A DNA stretch of 64,000 bases from assembly GCA_002840975.1 (NCBI GenBank), contig PHDN01000004.1, positions 110,575-174,574 on the forward strand, written 5' to 3'. How positions within the stretch are numbered: the stretch's first letter is position 1; each line of letters begins with the position of its first letter. The DNA is from Bacteroidetes bacterium HGW-Bacteroidetes-16. GTDB lineage: Bacteria; Bacteroidota; Bacteroidia; Bacteroidales; F082. The position numbers and the translations under genes were made by a program. Below are positions 16,946 through 27,187 of this stretch, piece after piece. The notes under the pieces are model-generated. The model had not been told where the DNA came from. It saw only the letters and a program-made list of their open reading frames with translations, and made no database searches.

Positions 16946-18385
16946 TTAAAACTCCAGGTTTTGGGGTGTTCTGGGGAATGGAATCACATCGCGGATATTC
17001 CCCATGCCTGTGATAAAGAGCATCAATCGTTCAAATCCAAGCCCGAAACCTGCGTGGGGAACGGTTCCAAACTTTCTGGTTTCGAGATACCACCACATGC
17101 TCTCTTCCGGAATGTGCATCTCTTCCATGCGTGTGGCAAGCTTGGTATAATCCTCCTCGCGCTGCGAACCACCAATTATTTCACCAATCTGCGGAAAGAG
17201 TACATCCATAGCGCGAACGGTTTTCCCGTCATCATTTTGCTTCATGTAAAACGCTTTGATGTTCTTGGGATAATCGGTCAGGATAACGGGTTTTTTATAA
17301 TGTTTCTCTACCAAATAGCGTTCGTGTTCCGATTGCAGGTCGGCGCCCCAATCTTCGATGAGGTACTGGAATTTTTTCTTCTTGTTGTGGTTTGAATTTT
17401 TCAGGATGTCGATAGCCTCGGTATAGGTGATGCGCTCAAAAGGATTGTCGAGCACGAAACGCAACTTTTCAATCAATTCCATCGAGCGGTCCTCGGCCTT
17501 TTTGTTTTTTTCCTCTTCTTCGAGTCGTTTGCTCAAAAACAGCAGGTCGTCCATGCAATGTTCAAGGGCATAATCGATCACATATTTGAGCATATCTTCG
17601 GCCAGATCCATGTCGTCGTTGATATCGCAAAAGGCCACTTCGGGTTCAATCATCCAGAACTCGGCCAGGTGGCGGGTGGTGTTTGAATTTTCGGCACGAA
17701 AGGTAGGACCGAAAGTATACACTTTAGAAAGCGCCAGTGCGGCCAGTTCGGCTTCCAGCTGCCCGCTAACAGTGAGGTTGGCGGCCTTTCCAAAGAAATC
17801 TTTTGTAAAATCAATGCCTCCATCCGGCGTTTTGGGCAGTTGTTTCAAATCGAGTGTCGTCACCTGAAACATTTCGCCTGCACCTTCGGCATCCGAACCG
17901 GTGATTATGGGAGAGTGAACGTTGTAAAATCCCCTGTCGTTGAAGAATTTGTGGATGGCAAAAATCATGGCATGGCGAATTCGTCCGATGGCACTGAAGG
18001 TACTGGTACGATAACGCAGGTGGGCCTTTTCGCGCAGAAATTCTAAAGAATGTTTTTTTGGCTGCAACGGGTATTCATTGGGGTTGGCTTCGCCCAGAAT
18101 CTCCAGTTTGGTGGCCTGCACTTCCACACGCTGACCACTACCGGCCGATTCAATCAGCATCCCATCTACCGAAAGGGCGGCTCCTGTATGAATGCGTTCG
18201 AGCAGTTTGTCGTTCTCCTCATTCATCTCCACAACCACCTGAATATTATTGATCGTTGAGCCATCGTTTAATGCGATAAAAGCCACATTTTTACTTCCCC
18301 TTTTGGTACGAACCCAACCTTTTACGTTAATTTCGTGTCCTGCTTCTGTTGATTTCAACAGCTCATTAATTTCAATTCTCTTCAC
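16946..18385 (-). CDS. asnS: Asparaginyl-tRNA synthetase
   Basis: Charges tRNA-Asn in the cytosol. The protein has 479 residues of class IIb type. The N-terminal OB fold ([19 protein letters not shown]) binds the anticodon. Catalytic motif 2 is the [21 protein letters not shown] region, and motif 3 is [16 protein letters not shown] with the ATP-binding arginine. The ending [16 protein letters not shown] is typical of AsnS rather than AspS. The length fits the family (E. coli 466). It lies upstream of rpoN on the same strand; the pairing asnS-rpoN is common in Bacteroidota. Confidence 0.96.
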   Translation of the reverse strand: MKRIEINELLKSTEAGHEINVKGWVRTKRGSKNVAFIALNDGSTINNIQVVVEMNEENDKLLERIHTGAALSVDGMLIESAGSGQRVEVQATKLEILGEANPNEYPLQPKKHSLEFLREKAHLRYRTSTFSAIGRIRHAMIFAIHKFFNDRGFYNVHSPIITGSDAEGAGEMFQVTTLDLKQLPKTPDGGIDFTKDFFGKAANLTVSGQLEAELAALALSKVYTFGPTFRAENSNTTRHLAEFWMIEPEVAFCDINDDMDLAEDMLKYVIDYALEHCMDDLLFLSKRLEEEEKNKKAEDRSMELIEKLRFVLDNPFERITYTEAIDILKNSNHNKKKKFQYLIEDWGADLQSEHERYLVEKHYKKPVILTDYPKNIKAFYMKQNDDGKTVRAMDVLFPQIGEIIGGSQREEDYTKLATRMEEMHIPEESMWWYLETRKFGTVPHAGFGLGFERLMLFITGMGNIRDVIPFPRTPQNLEF

Positions 18386-18558
18386 CTGAAATGGTATTTA
18401 TAAAACTTTGCAAAAAAACTAAATTTCACGCAATTAACCGTTGCAATGGAATGCTATTTTACAAATATTTGTGTTTTAAACCAATTCTGTCCATATCAAC
18501 GTCTCTGTTTAAAAATATTTTTGATCATCATCCGTTATCAACAAAACAATTTCCATTG

Positions 18559-19164
18559 ATGAAAATGCTCAACTACAACTTCATCTTTTATCCCACTGTG
18601 ATGCTTCTATTCATATCAAGCGCTGCATTTAAACCAGGCGAAAGCTTAAACAAAATGCCGGGCAACCCTGAACTGGCCATCTGCTGGGATGAACAGCGCA
18701 AGCTTGACTGGAATGACTTTAAAGCCCGGCGAAAGCCAAATGGAAAAATAGCGGCAGCCATCTCCACCTGCGGGTTTGGGTTCGAAGCCAAAGAAGAAAA
18801 CCACCGACTGATTTCGTTGGAGGTTTTTGTAAAATTCTATCCTGAAAAATCGTGGAAAAACCCAGCCCATCAAACAGAAGCGGTGCTGGCTCATGAACAA
18901 TTGCATTTTGATATTACCGAATTAATGGGGAGAAGGTTCTATCAGGAAATTCTCAACATGAGACAAAAGGGAAAACTAAACCAGCGAAACATCAAAAGAG
19001 TATACGAACGCATGGAAAAAGAACATGGCGAAATGCAGGCATTGTACGACAAACAAACAAACCACAGCCTGAACACCAAATTGCAATCTTGGTGGGATCA
19101 ATATCTTGCTTCTGAGCTGATCAAAACGGCCCCATTTTCTAATTACCATAAGTTACTAATATAG
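18559..19164 (+). CDS. DUF922-like secreted zinc metalloprotease
   Basis: A 201-residue exported protein. The start at 18559 gives an N-terminal signal peptide (NFIFYPTVMLLFISSAAF); the open frame runs further upstream but without a plausible start. The motif AHEQLHFD places His112, Glu113 and His116 as an HExxH zinc site with the following FD seen in DUF922 proteins. The WDEQRKLDWNDFKARRKP segment (tryptophan-rich, 'LxWxDF') is also typical of that family. It is divergent from asnS. A TATTTTTG at 18516-18523 is a possible -7 box. The substrate is unknown. Confidence 0.75.
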   Translation: MKMLNYNFIFYPTVMLLFISSAAFKPGESLNKMPGNPELAICWDEQRKLDWNDFKARRKPNGKIAAAISTCGFGFEAKEENHRLISLEVFVKFYPEKSWKNPAHQTEAVLAHEQLHFDITELMGRRFYQEILNMRQKGKLNQRNIKRVYERMEKEHGEMQALYDKQTNHSLNTKLQSWWDQYLASELIKTAPFSNYHKLLI

Positions 19165-19220
19165 AAGTTAATGCTCGGAATCATCCCTAAGTTTTATATC
19201 TTTGCCTGTAAATCATCAAA

Positions 19221-19676
19221 ATGAATTTTCGCGTCATCATCCTATTTATCAATATATTGTTGGTGAGCCTTTTGGGATGCAAAAAAGACAGTGGCCCAAA
19301 TTGGGTCTATTGTCAGGAATGCGGTGCCGACCAATGGGTTGGGACCTACAATGGAAAAGGGGATTATTACAATGGAAAAGATGTAAAACAGTACCTTCAA
19401 CTTGAAACGCAATTGGAAATCAAACAGATAAGCGGCAACACTTTACAAATGAATATCTCGGTATCCGATCATTTCCAGACTTCTTTCAGTACTTCCAAAG
19501 ATGATAACCAATATTATATCAATATACCTGGCTCCACTCGTTCTCTCTACCTAGTTTTGGCTCAAAGCGGGAATCAATCCAGAATTACCGGCACCGCCAA
19601 AACTTACCGCAGCACTGTCGATACACTGATCATCGATCACAGTGTTAGTTTTGAAGTAATAAAATCAGAAAAATGA
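19221..19676 (+). CDS. Lipoprotein of unknown function
   Basis: Encodes 151 residues with a lipoprotein signal peptide; the lipobox Cys20 lies in VSLLGCKKD. The mature protein contains YCQECGADQWVGTYNG and then beta-rich sequence up to SFEVIKSEK. The CQEC pair might bind metal or form a disulfide. No family is recognised. A TATCTTTG box at 19197-19204 fits the -7 consensus and would start transcription about ten bases before the ATG. Confidence 0.65.
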   Translation: MNFRVIILFINILLVSLLGCKKDSGPNWVYCQECGADQWVGTYNGKGDYYNGKDVKQYLQLETQLEIKQISGNTLQMNISVSDHFQTSFSTSKDDNQYYINIPGSTRSLYLVLAQSGNQSRITGTAKTYRSTVDTLIIDHSVSFEVIKSEK

Positions 19677-19827
19677 TTCGGTTTTTGCCGGAATTTAATT
19701 TGTCGGACAACCATTACTGAAGTGGATTTGTCATTACATTTTAACAACTTTTTAACTATTTTCGCCTGTAAATTAAAAATTTTAACTCGAGGGATATCAC
19801 AAATCAATTCACAATTAAATTCCTATT

Positions 19828-22800
19828 ATGCAAATCTTTAAGCAATTTGTCGCCCGTTTTATTTTACTTACCCTGATCGGTATCGTAGCTATTCCGGTGT
19901 TTGCTGCCACCATTTCAATCGGAACTGGGGATAAAACAACTCTGGAGTTAACAACCAATTCTCCTGAAAAACTGGTTTTTATTAATACCATTGGAGACAT
20001 CAGGACCGAAAAGATAAAACATGGGCAGGATGATTATACCCGATTAGTGATCTCAACCTATACACACAACACCACCATTGGAATTCCAGAACTCCCGGTT
20101 AAGCGACAGTTGATTGAAATACCCTACAATGCACAGGTTCAGATTACTGTCATCAGCTACGAGGTAAATGAATATAACCTGGCTGAAACAGGCATGGCGC
20201 ATCCACTTTATCCTGTTCAAACCTCACAGTCAAAATGCGGTAACCAGCTGTCATTCGAACTCAATCCGAAAGCCTATCAAAAAAATGAATTTAACTCGGA
20301 CCAGCTGGTATCTGTAGATATCCTTGGCCGCATGCGTGTTGTCGATATAGGCCGTTTAAACATTGCTCCTGTTCAATACAATCCGGTGACAAACACCATC
20401 AAAGTGTATGAAAACCTGCGTTTTGAAGTGACTTTTACAAATGCGGATCTGAGCAAAACCCAAAGTGAAAAAGAAAGGTTAACTTCACCCTACTTTACGG
20501 CTCCGTACAGCAGCCTGATCAATTATGCACCAGCCGCTTCACGCGAAAACATGACCAATTATCCGGTGAAATATGTCATCGTTTCAGATCGCATGTTTGC
20601 CGACCAGCTTCAGCCTTTTGTACAATGGAAAACCAGAAAAGGATTTACGGTGGTGGAGGCTTATACCGATGTGATTGGCACTTCATTAAACGATATAAAA
20701 GCCTATTTACAAGGGCTTTACGATGCCGGAACTCCTGACGATCCTGCCCCTTCGTTTGTACTTTTTGTAGGCGACATTAGCGAAATTCCTGCCTGGGACA
20801 ATGGGAATGGTGTTACCGATAGAAATTATGTAGAATATACCGGCGATTTGTTCCCCGAAATTTTTTACGGACGTTTTTCAGCACAGAATGCCACTCAGCT
20901 CCAGCCTTACATCGACAAAACCTTGCAATATGAACAATATACTATGCCCAATCCTACCTTTCTTGATACTGTTGTTATGATTGCCGGGATGGATGGTTCA
21001 TTTGGTCCCAATTGGGCAAATGGTCAAATAAACTATGGAACCATTAACTACTTTAATTCCGATCATGGAATTTTTTCGCATACTTATTTGTATCCTGAAT
21101 CGGGAAACAACGCGAACAACATTCTTCAAAACATCAGCGATGGTGTATCGTTTGCCAATTATACTGCTCATGGAAGTCCAAGCGGATGGGCCGATCCGAC
21201 TTTTTCGATCAGCGATATTGCCAACCTGACCAATCAGGATAAATACGGTTTGTTGATTGGAAACTGTTGCTCAACGAGTGAATATCAAACCATCTGTTTT
21301 GCAGAAGAAGTTGTGCGAGCTGCCAACAAAGGCGCTTTGGGATACATTGGAGGTTCAAACAGCACTTATTGGGATGAGGATTATTATTTTGGTGTGGGCG
21401 TGGGAGCAATCACCGAAAACCCGCCCTCGTATGAAGAAACTGGTTTGGGTAATTACGACCGGGCTTTCCACGACCATGGAGAACCTTTTAATGAATGGTA
21501 CACGACCATGGATCAACATATTTTTGCCGGAAATCTGGCCGTAACCGAAAGCGGTTCTTCGCTGGAAGCATACTACTGGGATATCTATAACCTCATGGGC
21601 GATCCTTCGCTCATGATTTACTATTCAGTTCCTGATGACATGACCGTAACACATCCATCAACCATCCTCATCGGACAAACATCCATCAACATTACCGCGG
21701 TTCCTTACGCTTATGTTGGATTATCAATGAACAATGAATTGAAAGGAATGGGCATTGCCGATGCCTCGGGAACACTGGTGCTTGAATTTGAATCTTTTTT
21801 AACCCCTGGTGATGCTGAGTTGGTTGTAACAGCTCAAAACTATCAGCCTACTATTGCCCCTATCACCGTTATCCCTGCCGAAGGGCCTTATGTCATCTAT
21901 GAGAGCCATACAGTTAGCGGATTGGGGTTCACCTATCATACCAGTGAGGTCATACTTTTAACCATGGTGAATGTGGGTTCTGAAGACGCTTTGGGAGTGC
22001 AGGTTTTGCTAACCACCAACAATCCATACGTTACCTTAATCGACACCGTGCTTGATTTTGGCGATATTGCCGCAGGACAAAGTGTAGAAGGTAGTTTGCC
22101 TTTTGGATTTACGGTTGCCGACAACATACCTGATCAGGAGACCATCGTGTTTAATGTAAAGGCAACCCTTGCCACTGGCGATGAATTTGAATCATCGTTT
22201 ACAGATATAGGGCATGCCCCGGTACTCACCTACAACGGGTTTTCAATTGATGATGCGGCCGGAAATAACAATGGCAAACTCGATCCTGGTGAAACAGCCG
22301 ACCTGATTGTCAGCTTAAAAAACAATGGTTCGGCAACGGTGCGGAATGTGAGCGGTTTGCTTTCTACTCAAAGTCCATATCTTACTATCAACCAAAGCGT
22401 GCAGCCATATGGAGAACTGCTGGCAGACTCTGTAAAGAGTCAACGGTTTAATGTATCTGCCTCTTCAGATACACCTACCGGCGTGATGGCATTTGAAACA
22501 ATCGACTGGGTGGCCGATTTCGGTATAACAGGAACAGGATCGTTCAACTTTACCATTGGCCAGATTCCTGTGTTGGTGGTCGATATGGCCCAATCGAACA
22601 ATTCCCCTGCTGAAATGATGTCGTGTTTAAGTGTGCTTACAGTTGGCAGTGAATTGACTTCTTCCCTGCCCGATGACCTGAATATCTACCAAAGCATTTT
22701 TGTGTGTCTGGGTACCTATCCTGATAACCATGTTCTTTCCTCAAGTGACGGAGATAAACTGGCCGGATTTATGAGTCATGGCGGTCGAGTATTTATGGAA

Positions 22801-23451
22801 GGAGGCGATACCTGGGCTTATGATAACCAAACCGCCGCCCATGCCATGTTTCACATTACAGGAACCGCGGACGGGACAGGTGACTTATCGCAGGTTACAG
22901 GTACCACAGGCACTTTTGCGGCAAATTATGATTTTGTTTACGAAGGAGCCAACAGCTACATCGATCACCTCATACCTGATTTGGAGTCCTTTACCTTACT
23001 TGATAATGTGGAAGCAGGTTATGCCATTGGCGTTGCTTACGAAAATGATGTGTATAAAACGGTGGGAACCGCGTTTGAATTTGGCGGTTTGGTTAACAAT
23101 ACAACCAGTACCAAAGACGGCCTTATGGCAGAAATTCTCCATTTTTTCAATATCCCATTTATCTGGACCCATGTCGAGAACCAACCAAAAGAAGCCTTTG
23201 AACTGATGGTTTACCCAAATCCTGTGATCAACTCACTTAATATCAGAATAAATACCACCTCGGCGGGGAATTATTCTGTATCTTTGATCGACTTATTAGG
23301 AAGAAACATAAACCATTCGGATCAGAATTTGATGCTCAAGGAGGGTACTAACGCACTACAGATGGATGTAAGTGCTCTTGTGGGCGGAGTTTATTATTTG
23401 ATAGTAAAAACACCAGCAGGGGAAGTAACAAAAAAAATAATGATCAATTGA
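19828..23451 (+). CDS. Gingipain-like C25 cysteine protease, T9SS cargo (copy 1)
   Basis: A 1207-residue secreted protease of the C25 (gingipain) family. Residues 1-26 are a signal peptide ending VFA. A pro-region reaches about residue 240; the C25 domain follows (YVIVSDRMFADQLQPFVQWK opens it). The catalytic dyad is His448 in NYTAHGSPSGW and Cys480 in IGNCCSTSEYQTICFAE. Then come Ig/CARDB-like modules, one with SIDDAAGNNNGKLDPGETAD, an unknown domain with GTYPDNHVLSSSDGDK, and a T9SS type A sorting domain (VYPNPVINSLNIRI to KKIMIN). Relative to gingipains the residues around Cys480 differ (NCCS for ACVN), so specificity may differ. It is followed 43 bases later by a paralogue. Confidence 0.9.
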   Translation: MQIFKQFVARFILLTLIGIVAIPVFAATISIGTGDKTTLELTTNSPEKLVFINTIGDIRTEKIKHGQDDYTRLVISTYTHNTTIGIPELPVKRQLIEIPYNAQVQITVISYEVNEYNLAETGMAHPLYPVQTSQSKCGNQLSFELNPKAYQKNEFNSDQLVSVDILGRMRVVDIGRLNIAPVQYNPVTNTIKVYENLRFEVTFTNADLSKTQSEKERLTSPYFTAPYSSLINYAPAASRENMTNYPVKYVIVSDRMFADQLQPFVQWKTRKGFTVVEAYTDVIGTSLNDIKAYLQGLYDAGTPDDPAPSFVLFVGDISEIPAWDNGNGVTDRNYVEYTGDLFPEIFYGRFSAQNATQLQPYIDKTLQYEQYTMPNPTFLDTVVMIAGMDGSFGPNWANGQINYGTINYFNSDHGIFSHTYLYPESGNNANNILQNISDGVSFANYTAHGSPSGWADPTFSISDIANLTNQDKYGLLIGNCCSTSEYQTICFAEEVVRAANKGALGYIGGSNSTYWDEDYYFGVGVGAITENPPSYEETGLGNYDRAFHDHGEPFNEWYTTMDQHIFAGNLAVTESGSSLEAYYWDIYNLMGDPSLMIYYSVPDDMTVTHPSTILIGQTSINITAVPYAYVGLSMNNELKGMGIADASGTLVLEFESFLTPGDAELVVTAQNYQPTIAPITVIPAEGPYVIYESHTVSGLGFTYHTSEVILLTMVNVGSEDALGVQVLLTTNNPYVTLIDTVLDFGDIAAGQSVEGSLPFGFTVADNIPDQETIVFNVKATLATGDEFESSFTDIGHAPVLTYNGFSIDDAAGNNNGKLDPGETADLIVSLKNNGSATVRNVSGLLSTQSPYLTINQSVQPYGELLADSVKSQRFNVSASSDTPTGVMAFETIDWVADFGITGTGSFNFTIGQIPVLVVDMAQSNNSPAEMMSCLSVLTVGSELTSSLPDDLNIYQSIFVCLGTYPDNHVLSSSDGDKLAGFMSHGGRVFMEGGDTWAYDNQTAAHAMFHITGTADGTGDLSQVTGTTGTFAANYDFVYEGANSYIDHLIPDLESFTLLDNVEAGYAIGVAYENDVYKTVGTAFEFGGLVNNTTSTKDGLMAEILHFFNIPFIWTHVENQPKEAFELMVYPNPVINSLNIRINTTSAGNYSVSLIDLLGRNINHSDQNLMLKEGTNALQMDVSALVGGVYYLIVKTPAGEVTKKIMIN

Positions 23452-23494
23452 TCAGCACAAAGTAAGGATGTCTTTAAACAATAACTTAACTATA

Positions 23495-26400
23495 ATGAAA
23501 AAAATTACTTTAACAATCGTATTACTCGTCAGTTTTGTCGGGACTTATGCATCCGATTGGGTGCAGGTTTCAGGTAATCAGGTGAAAGAATCCACAGTTT
23601 CACTGGTTCAGGCTACAACCGGGTCAACCATCCTGCATTATTCATTGGCGGGGTACTCTTTTAATGAAATAGCTACCGAAAGAGGCGCGGCCATGCAGAT
23701 TCTGTGCCCGGAGGGTTCTCCCATTTTACTAAATGGCGCCCCCGGGCTGCCCTTGTTCACTACCTCACTGATTATCCCCAATCAGGCTAAAATGAGGGTA
23801 AACATCATCAGTTCTTCTTACCAGGAATATCAGGAAGTGCTCATCGTTCCATCAAAAGGCAACCTGACACGCGATATTGACCCGGCAACTGTTCCATATA
23901 CTTTTGGAAAACAATACACCAACGATGCTTTTTACCCGGGTGAGGTAGTCGCTTTGCGCGATCCCTATATCATCCGCGATTACCGTGGCCAAACTGTGTT
24001 AATTCAACCTTTTCAATACAATCCTGTTACGCGTGTTCTGCGTGTTTACTTTGATATTATGCTGGAGGTAGTAGAAGATGGTACAAGTAACATCAACACC
24101 TTGGATGCCGTTGAACAACCTGAAATCGTCAATTCCCAGTTTAATGAAATTTACCAACGTCATTTTATCAATTACCAAAGTACCAACCGGTACACTCCCG
24201 TTGAAGAAGAAGGCAACATGCTTATTATTTGTTATGGTGCCTTTATGGATTCCATTCAGCCGTTCATCGACTGGAAAATCAGAAAAGGAATTCCTGTGGA
24301 GTTGGTGGATGTTTCAACCATTGGTTCCGCTTCGGCCATTAAAACCTATATCGCCAATTATTACAACACCAAAGGACTTGCTTTTGTTTTGTTGGTGGGC
24401 GATTCGCAACAGGTTCCTTCTTCTACTGTAGGAGGAAACGATTCGGACAACAATTATACCTACATCGTTGGCAGTGACCACTATCCAGATGTGTTTTGCG
24501 GACGTTTTTCAGCTGAGACAGAAGCCCAGGTAACCACCCAGGTTCAGCGCGTTCTGGAATATGAACAAACCCCTATTGCCGATACAGCCTGGTACCGCAA
24601 ACTTATTGGAATCGCCTCCGACCAGGGCCCCGGTGATGACAATGAATATGACTATCAACATATCCGTAAAATCGGTAACGAAAAACTGCTGCCTTATACT
24701 TACAACTATGCTTATGAGTATTTCGATGGTTCGCAAGGTGGTAACGATGCCCCGGGAAGTCCGACACCTACAATGGTAGCAACGGGTATCAATTCCGGAG
24801 CTACGATCATCAATTATACCGGCCATGGTAGCGACAATGCCTGGAGTTCATCAGGGTTTAGCAGCACCAATGTTAACCAGTTGACCAACACGGGAAAACT
24901 TCCCTTTATTTTCTCGGTTGCCTGCGTCAATGGCAACTTTGTAAACAGCACCTGTTTTGCCGAAGCCTGGATGCGTGCCGAAGACAATGGTCAGCCCGCC
25001 GGAGCCATTGCCACGTTGATGTCGACCATCAACCAAAGTTGGAATCCACCCATGGGAGGCCAGGATGAAATGAACGACATTCTTACCGAGGCTTATTCAA
25101 ATAACATCAAAAGAACTTTTGCCGGCATTTCCATGAATGGATGTATGAAGATGAACGACGAATACGGTTCAGATGGAGATGAAATGACCGATACCTGGAC
25201 TGTTTTTGGCGATCCCTCCCTGGTGATCCGTACCTCCATTCCTCAAAACATGAGTGTAAGCCATGCCAACGAATTACATTTAGGCGAAACCTCGATGACA
25301 CTTACCTGCAATGCCAACGGAGCAAAGGCTGCCTTAACATTCAACGGCGAAATTCTGGGTACTGCCATTGTTTCAGGAGGTTCGGCAACCATCTCCTTTG
25401 AAGCGCTGACCGAACTCGGGACAGCTGATTTCGTGGTAAGTGCCTATAATTATAAACCGTATATCACCACCATTGATGTCATCCCTGAATTGGGACCTTT
25501 TATGGCTATTGCCGGAAAAGTAATAAACGATGTCCCGGGAGGCAATGGTAACGGTCAAATGGATTACGCTGAGGATATCCTGCTCACAATGAGCCTCACA
25601 AACATTGGGGTTGAAGCCGGATATGGCATTACTTCTATTCTTAGCAGTACCAGTCCTTACATTGAAATAACCGGCGATTCGGCCAGTTTTGGCGATTTAG
25701 CTGTTGGCGATACCGTTGTGGTAACAGATGCTTATGCATTCTCGGTTGCCAACAACCTGCCCAATATGTCGCTGGTTCCGTTCACACTTACGTCTACCGA
25801 TCAGGATGGAAATGAGTGGGTATCCAATTTTATGATGCCGGGTCACTCAGCCAAATTAATCTTTACCGGATTTTCAATTGATGATGCTGCCGGCAATAAC
25901 AATGGCAAACTTGATGCCGGAGAAACTGCCAACATCTTGCTTTCGGTTAAAAACACAGGATCGTCAGAGGCTTATCAGGTAATAACACAACTTGTAGCTA
26001 ACAATGGATATGTCACGGTAAACTCCGATCCTTTGAACTACGGGGATATCGCTCCGGGAGAAACCAACTCCCTGGCATTCAATGTGAGTGCCTCAGGCGA
26101 TACTCCGGCAGGTTATGCAGCGAATTTCACCGTGGAAGCTTTAGGTAATTTTGACCTGACCATGACAGATGATTTTTATACCATCGTGGGACAAATTCCT
26201 GTGCTCATACTTAACCTGGCCAATGTGGCTTCCGCAGATACCATGATGGCTTGTTTGCAGGTGTTACAGGTGGGTGGGGAAGTGTTGGATAGCCTGCCTT
26301 CCAATCTTGAAATTTACACTTCCGTTTTTGTTATGTTGGGATCTTATCCTGACAACCATGTGCTTACAACCACCGAAGGAGATGTACTGGCGACATACCT

Positions 26401-27079
26401 CCAAAGTGGAGGCCGTGTCTACATGGAAGGTAGCGATACCTGGTCGTTTGATTTCCAGACTGCTGCCCACAATTTATTTTTCATTAAAGGCTACGATGAC
26501 GGGAGCGATGATTTAGGAACCGTAGTAGGTGACGATTCAAATTTCCTTGCCGGATATTCATTTGAATATAACGGCGTAAACAATTATGTCGATCGCATTT
26601 CACCCTACCCGGGTGGACAAGTGCTTATGAGCAATACTTCACCTGAATATAATACTGCAATTAGTTACGAAAACGACACCTATAAAACGGTTGGTGCTGT
26701 TTTCCAATTTGCAGGATTGGCCAATCAGGAAGGCTCAACTAAAGATGGGGTAATGGCGGAAATTTTGCATTTCTTTGGCGTTAGCATCACATGGACTGAA
26801 CTTGATGAATCAGTGGCTCTTAACATGGGCGTTGTTGCCTATCCCAATCCATTTTACGATCAGGTTACTTTTAAGCTGAATCTGGATGAAAAATCTCCCG
26901 TTAATTTGGAAGTCTTCGATTTAACTGGCAGGGTGGTATATTCTTCCGGGCAAAATGTGATGAACCCCGGTCCTCAAAAACTGGTTTGGAATGTTCAGGA
27001 TACACATCCTGGTATCTATACCTATCGCATTAAAGCCGGAAACACGTTGATCACCAATAAACTTGTACGTGTAAACTAA
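23495..27079 (+). CDS. Gingipain-like C25 cysteine protease, T9SS cargo (copy 2)
   Basis: An 1194-residue paralogue of the preceding gene. The ATG at 23495 is chosen because it starts the signal peptide MKKITLTIVLLVSFVGTYAS. The dyad is His444 in NYTGHGSDNAW and Cys477 in SVACVNGNFVNSTCFAEAWMR, a nearly exact gingipain pattern. The domain order matches copy 1: pro-region, C25, beta-sandwich modules with SIDDAAGNNNGKLDAGETAN, the GSYPDNHVLTTTEGD domain, and a T9SS domain (AYPNPFYDQVTFKLN to ITNKLVRVN). The shared segments are also close at the DNA level, which points to tandem duplication. A strong terminator follows, so the pair probably forms one transcription unit. Confidence 0.92.
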   Translation: MKKITLTIVLLVSFVGTYASDWVQVSGNQVKESTVSLVQATTGSTILHYSLAGYSFNEIATERGAAMQILCPEGSPILLNGAPGLPLFTTSLIIPNQAKMRVNIISSSYQEYQEVLIVPSKGNLTRDIDPATVPYTFGKQYTNDAFYPGEVVALRDPYIIRDYRGQTVLIQPFQYNPVTRVLRVYFDIMLEVVEDGTSNINTLDAVEQPEIVNSQFNEIYQRHFINYQSTNRYTPVEEEGNMLIICYGAFMDSIQPFIDWKIRKGIPVELVDVSTIGSASAIKTYIANYYNTKGLAFVLLVGDSQQVPSSTVGGNDSDNNYTYIVGSDHYPDVFCGRFSAETEAQVTTQVQRVLEYEQTPIADTAWYRKLIGIASDQGPGDDNEYDYQHIRKIGNEKLLPYTYNYAYEYFDGSQGGNDAPGSPTPTMVATGINSGATIINYTGHGSDNAWSSSGFSSTNVNQLTNTGKLPFIFSVACVNGNFVNSTCFAEAWMRAEDNGQPAGAIATLMSTINQSWNPPMGGQDEMNDILTEAYSNNIKRTFAGISMNGCMKMNDEYGSDGDEMTDTWTVFGDPSLVIRTSIPQNMSVSHANELHLGETSMTLTCNANGAKAALTFNGEILGTAIVSGGSATISFEALTELGTADFVVSAYNYKPYITTIDVIPELGPFMAIAGKVINDVPGGNGNGQMDYAEDILLTMSLTNIGVEAGYGITSILSSTSPYIEITGDSASFGDLAVGDTVVVTDAYAFSVANNLPNMSLVPFTLTSTDQDGNEWVSNFMMPGHSAKLIFTGFSIDDAAGNNNGKLDAGETANILLSVKNTGSSEAYQVITQLVANNGYVTVNSDPLNYGDIAPGETNSLAFNVSASGDTPAGYAANFTVEALGNFDLTMTDDFYTIVGQIPVLILNLANVASADTMMACLQVLQVGGEVLDSLPSNLEIYTSVFVMLGSYPDNHVLTTTEGDVLATYLQSGGRVYMEGSDTWSFDFQTAAHNLFFIKGYDDGSDDLGTVVGDDSNFLAGYSFEYNGVNNYVDRISPYPGGQVLMSNTSPEYNTAISYENDTYKTVGAVFQFAGLANQEGSTKDGVMAEILHFFGVSITWTELDESVALNMGVVAYPNPFYDQVTFKLNLDEKSPVNLEVFDLTGRVVYSSGQNVMNPGPQKLVWNVQDTHPGIYTYRIKAGNTLITNKLVRVN

Positions 27080-27100
27080 CAAGTAGTTTATTACTATAAC

Positions 27101-27134
27101 AAAAAGAGGGTGGAATTGTTCATCCTCTTTTTTT
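27101..27134 (+). terminator. Terminator after the C25 protease pair
   Basis: AAAAAGAGGGTG and CATCCTCTTTTT form a 12-base stem with one G-U pair and a loop of about 9 bases, followed by T residues. It lies 21 bases after the second protease gene. Confidence 0.88.
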
Positions 27135-27187
27135 GTGCCGGGTGCATAAAAATGCGGATATTTGTCAACTTAATTAGAATACCCAAC

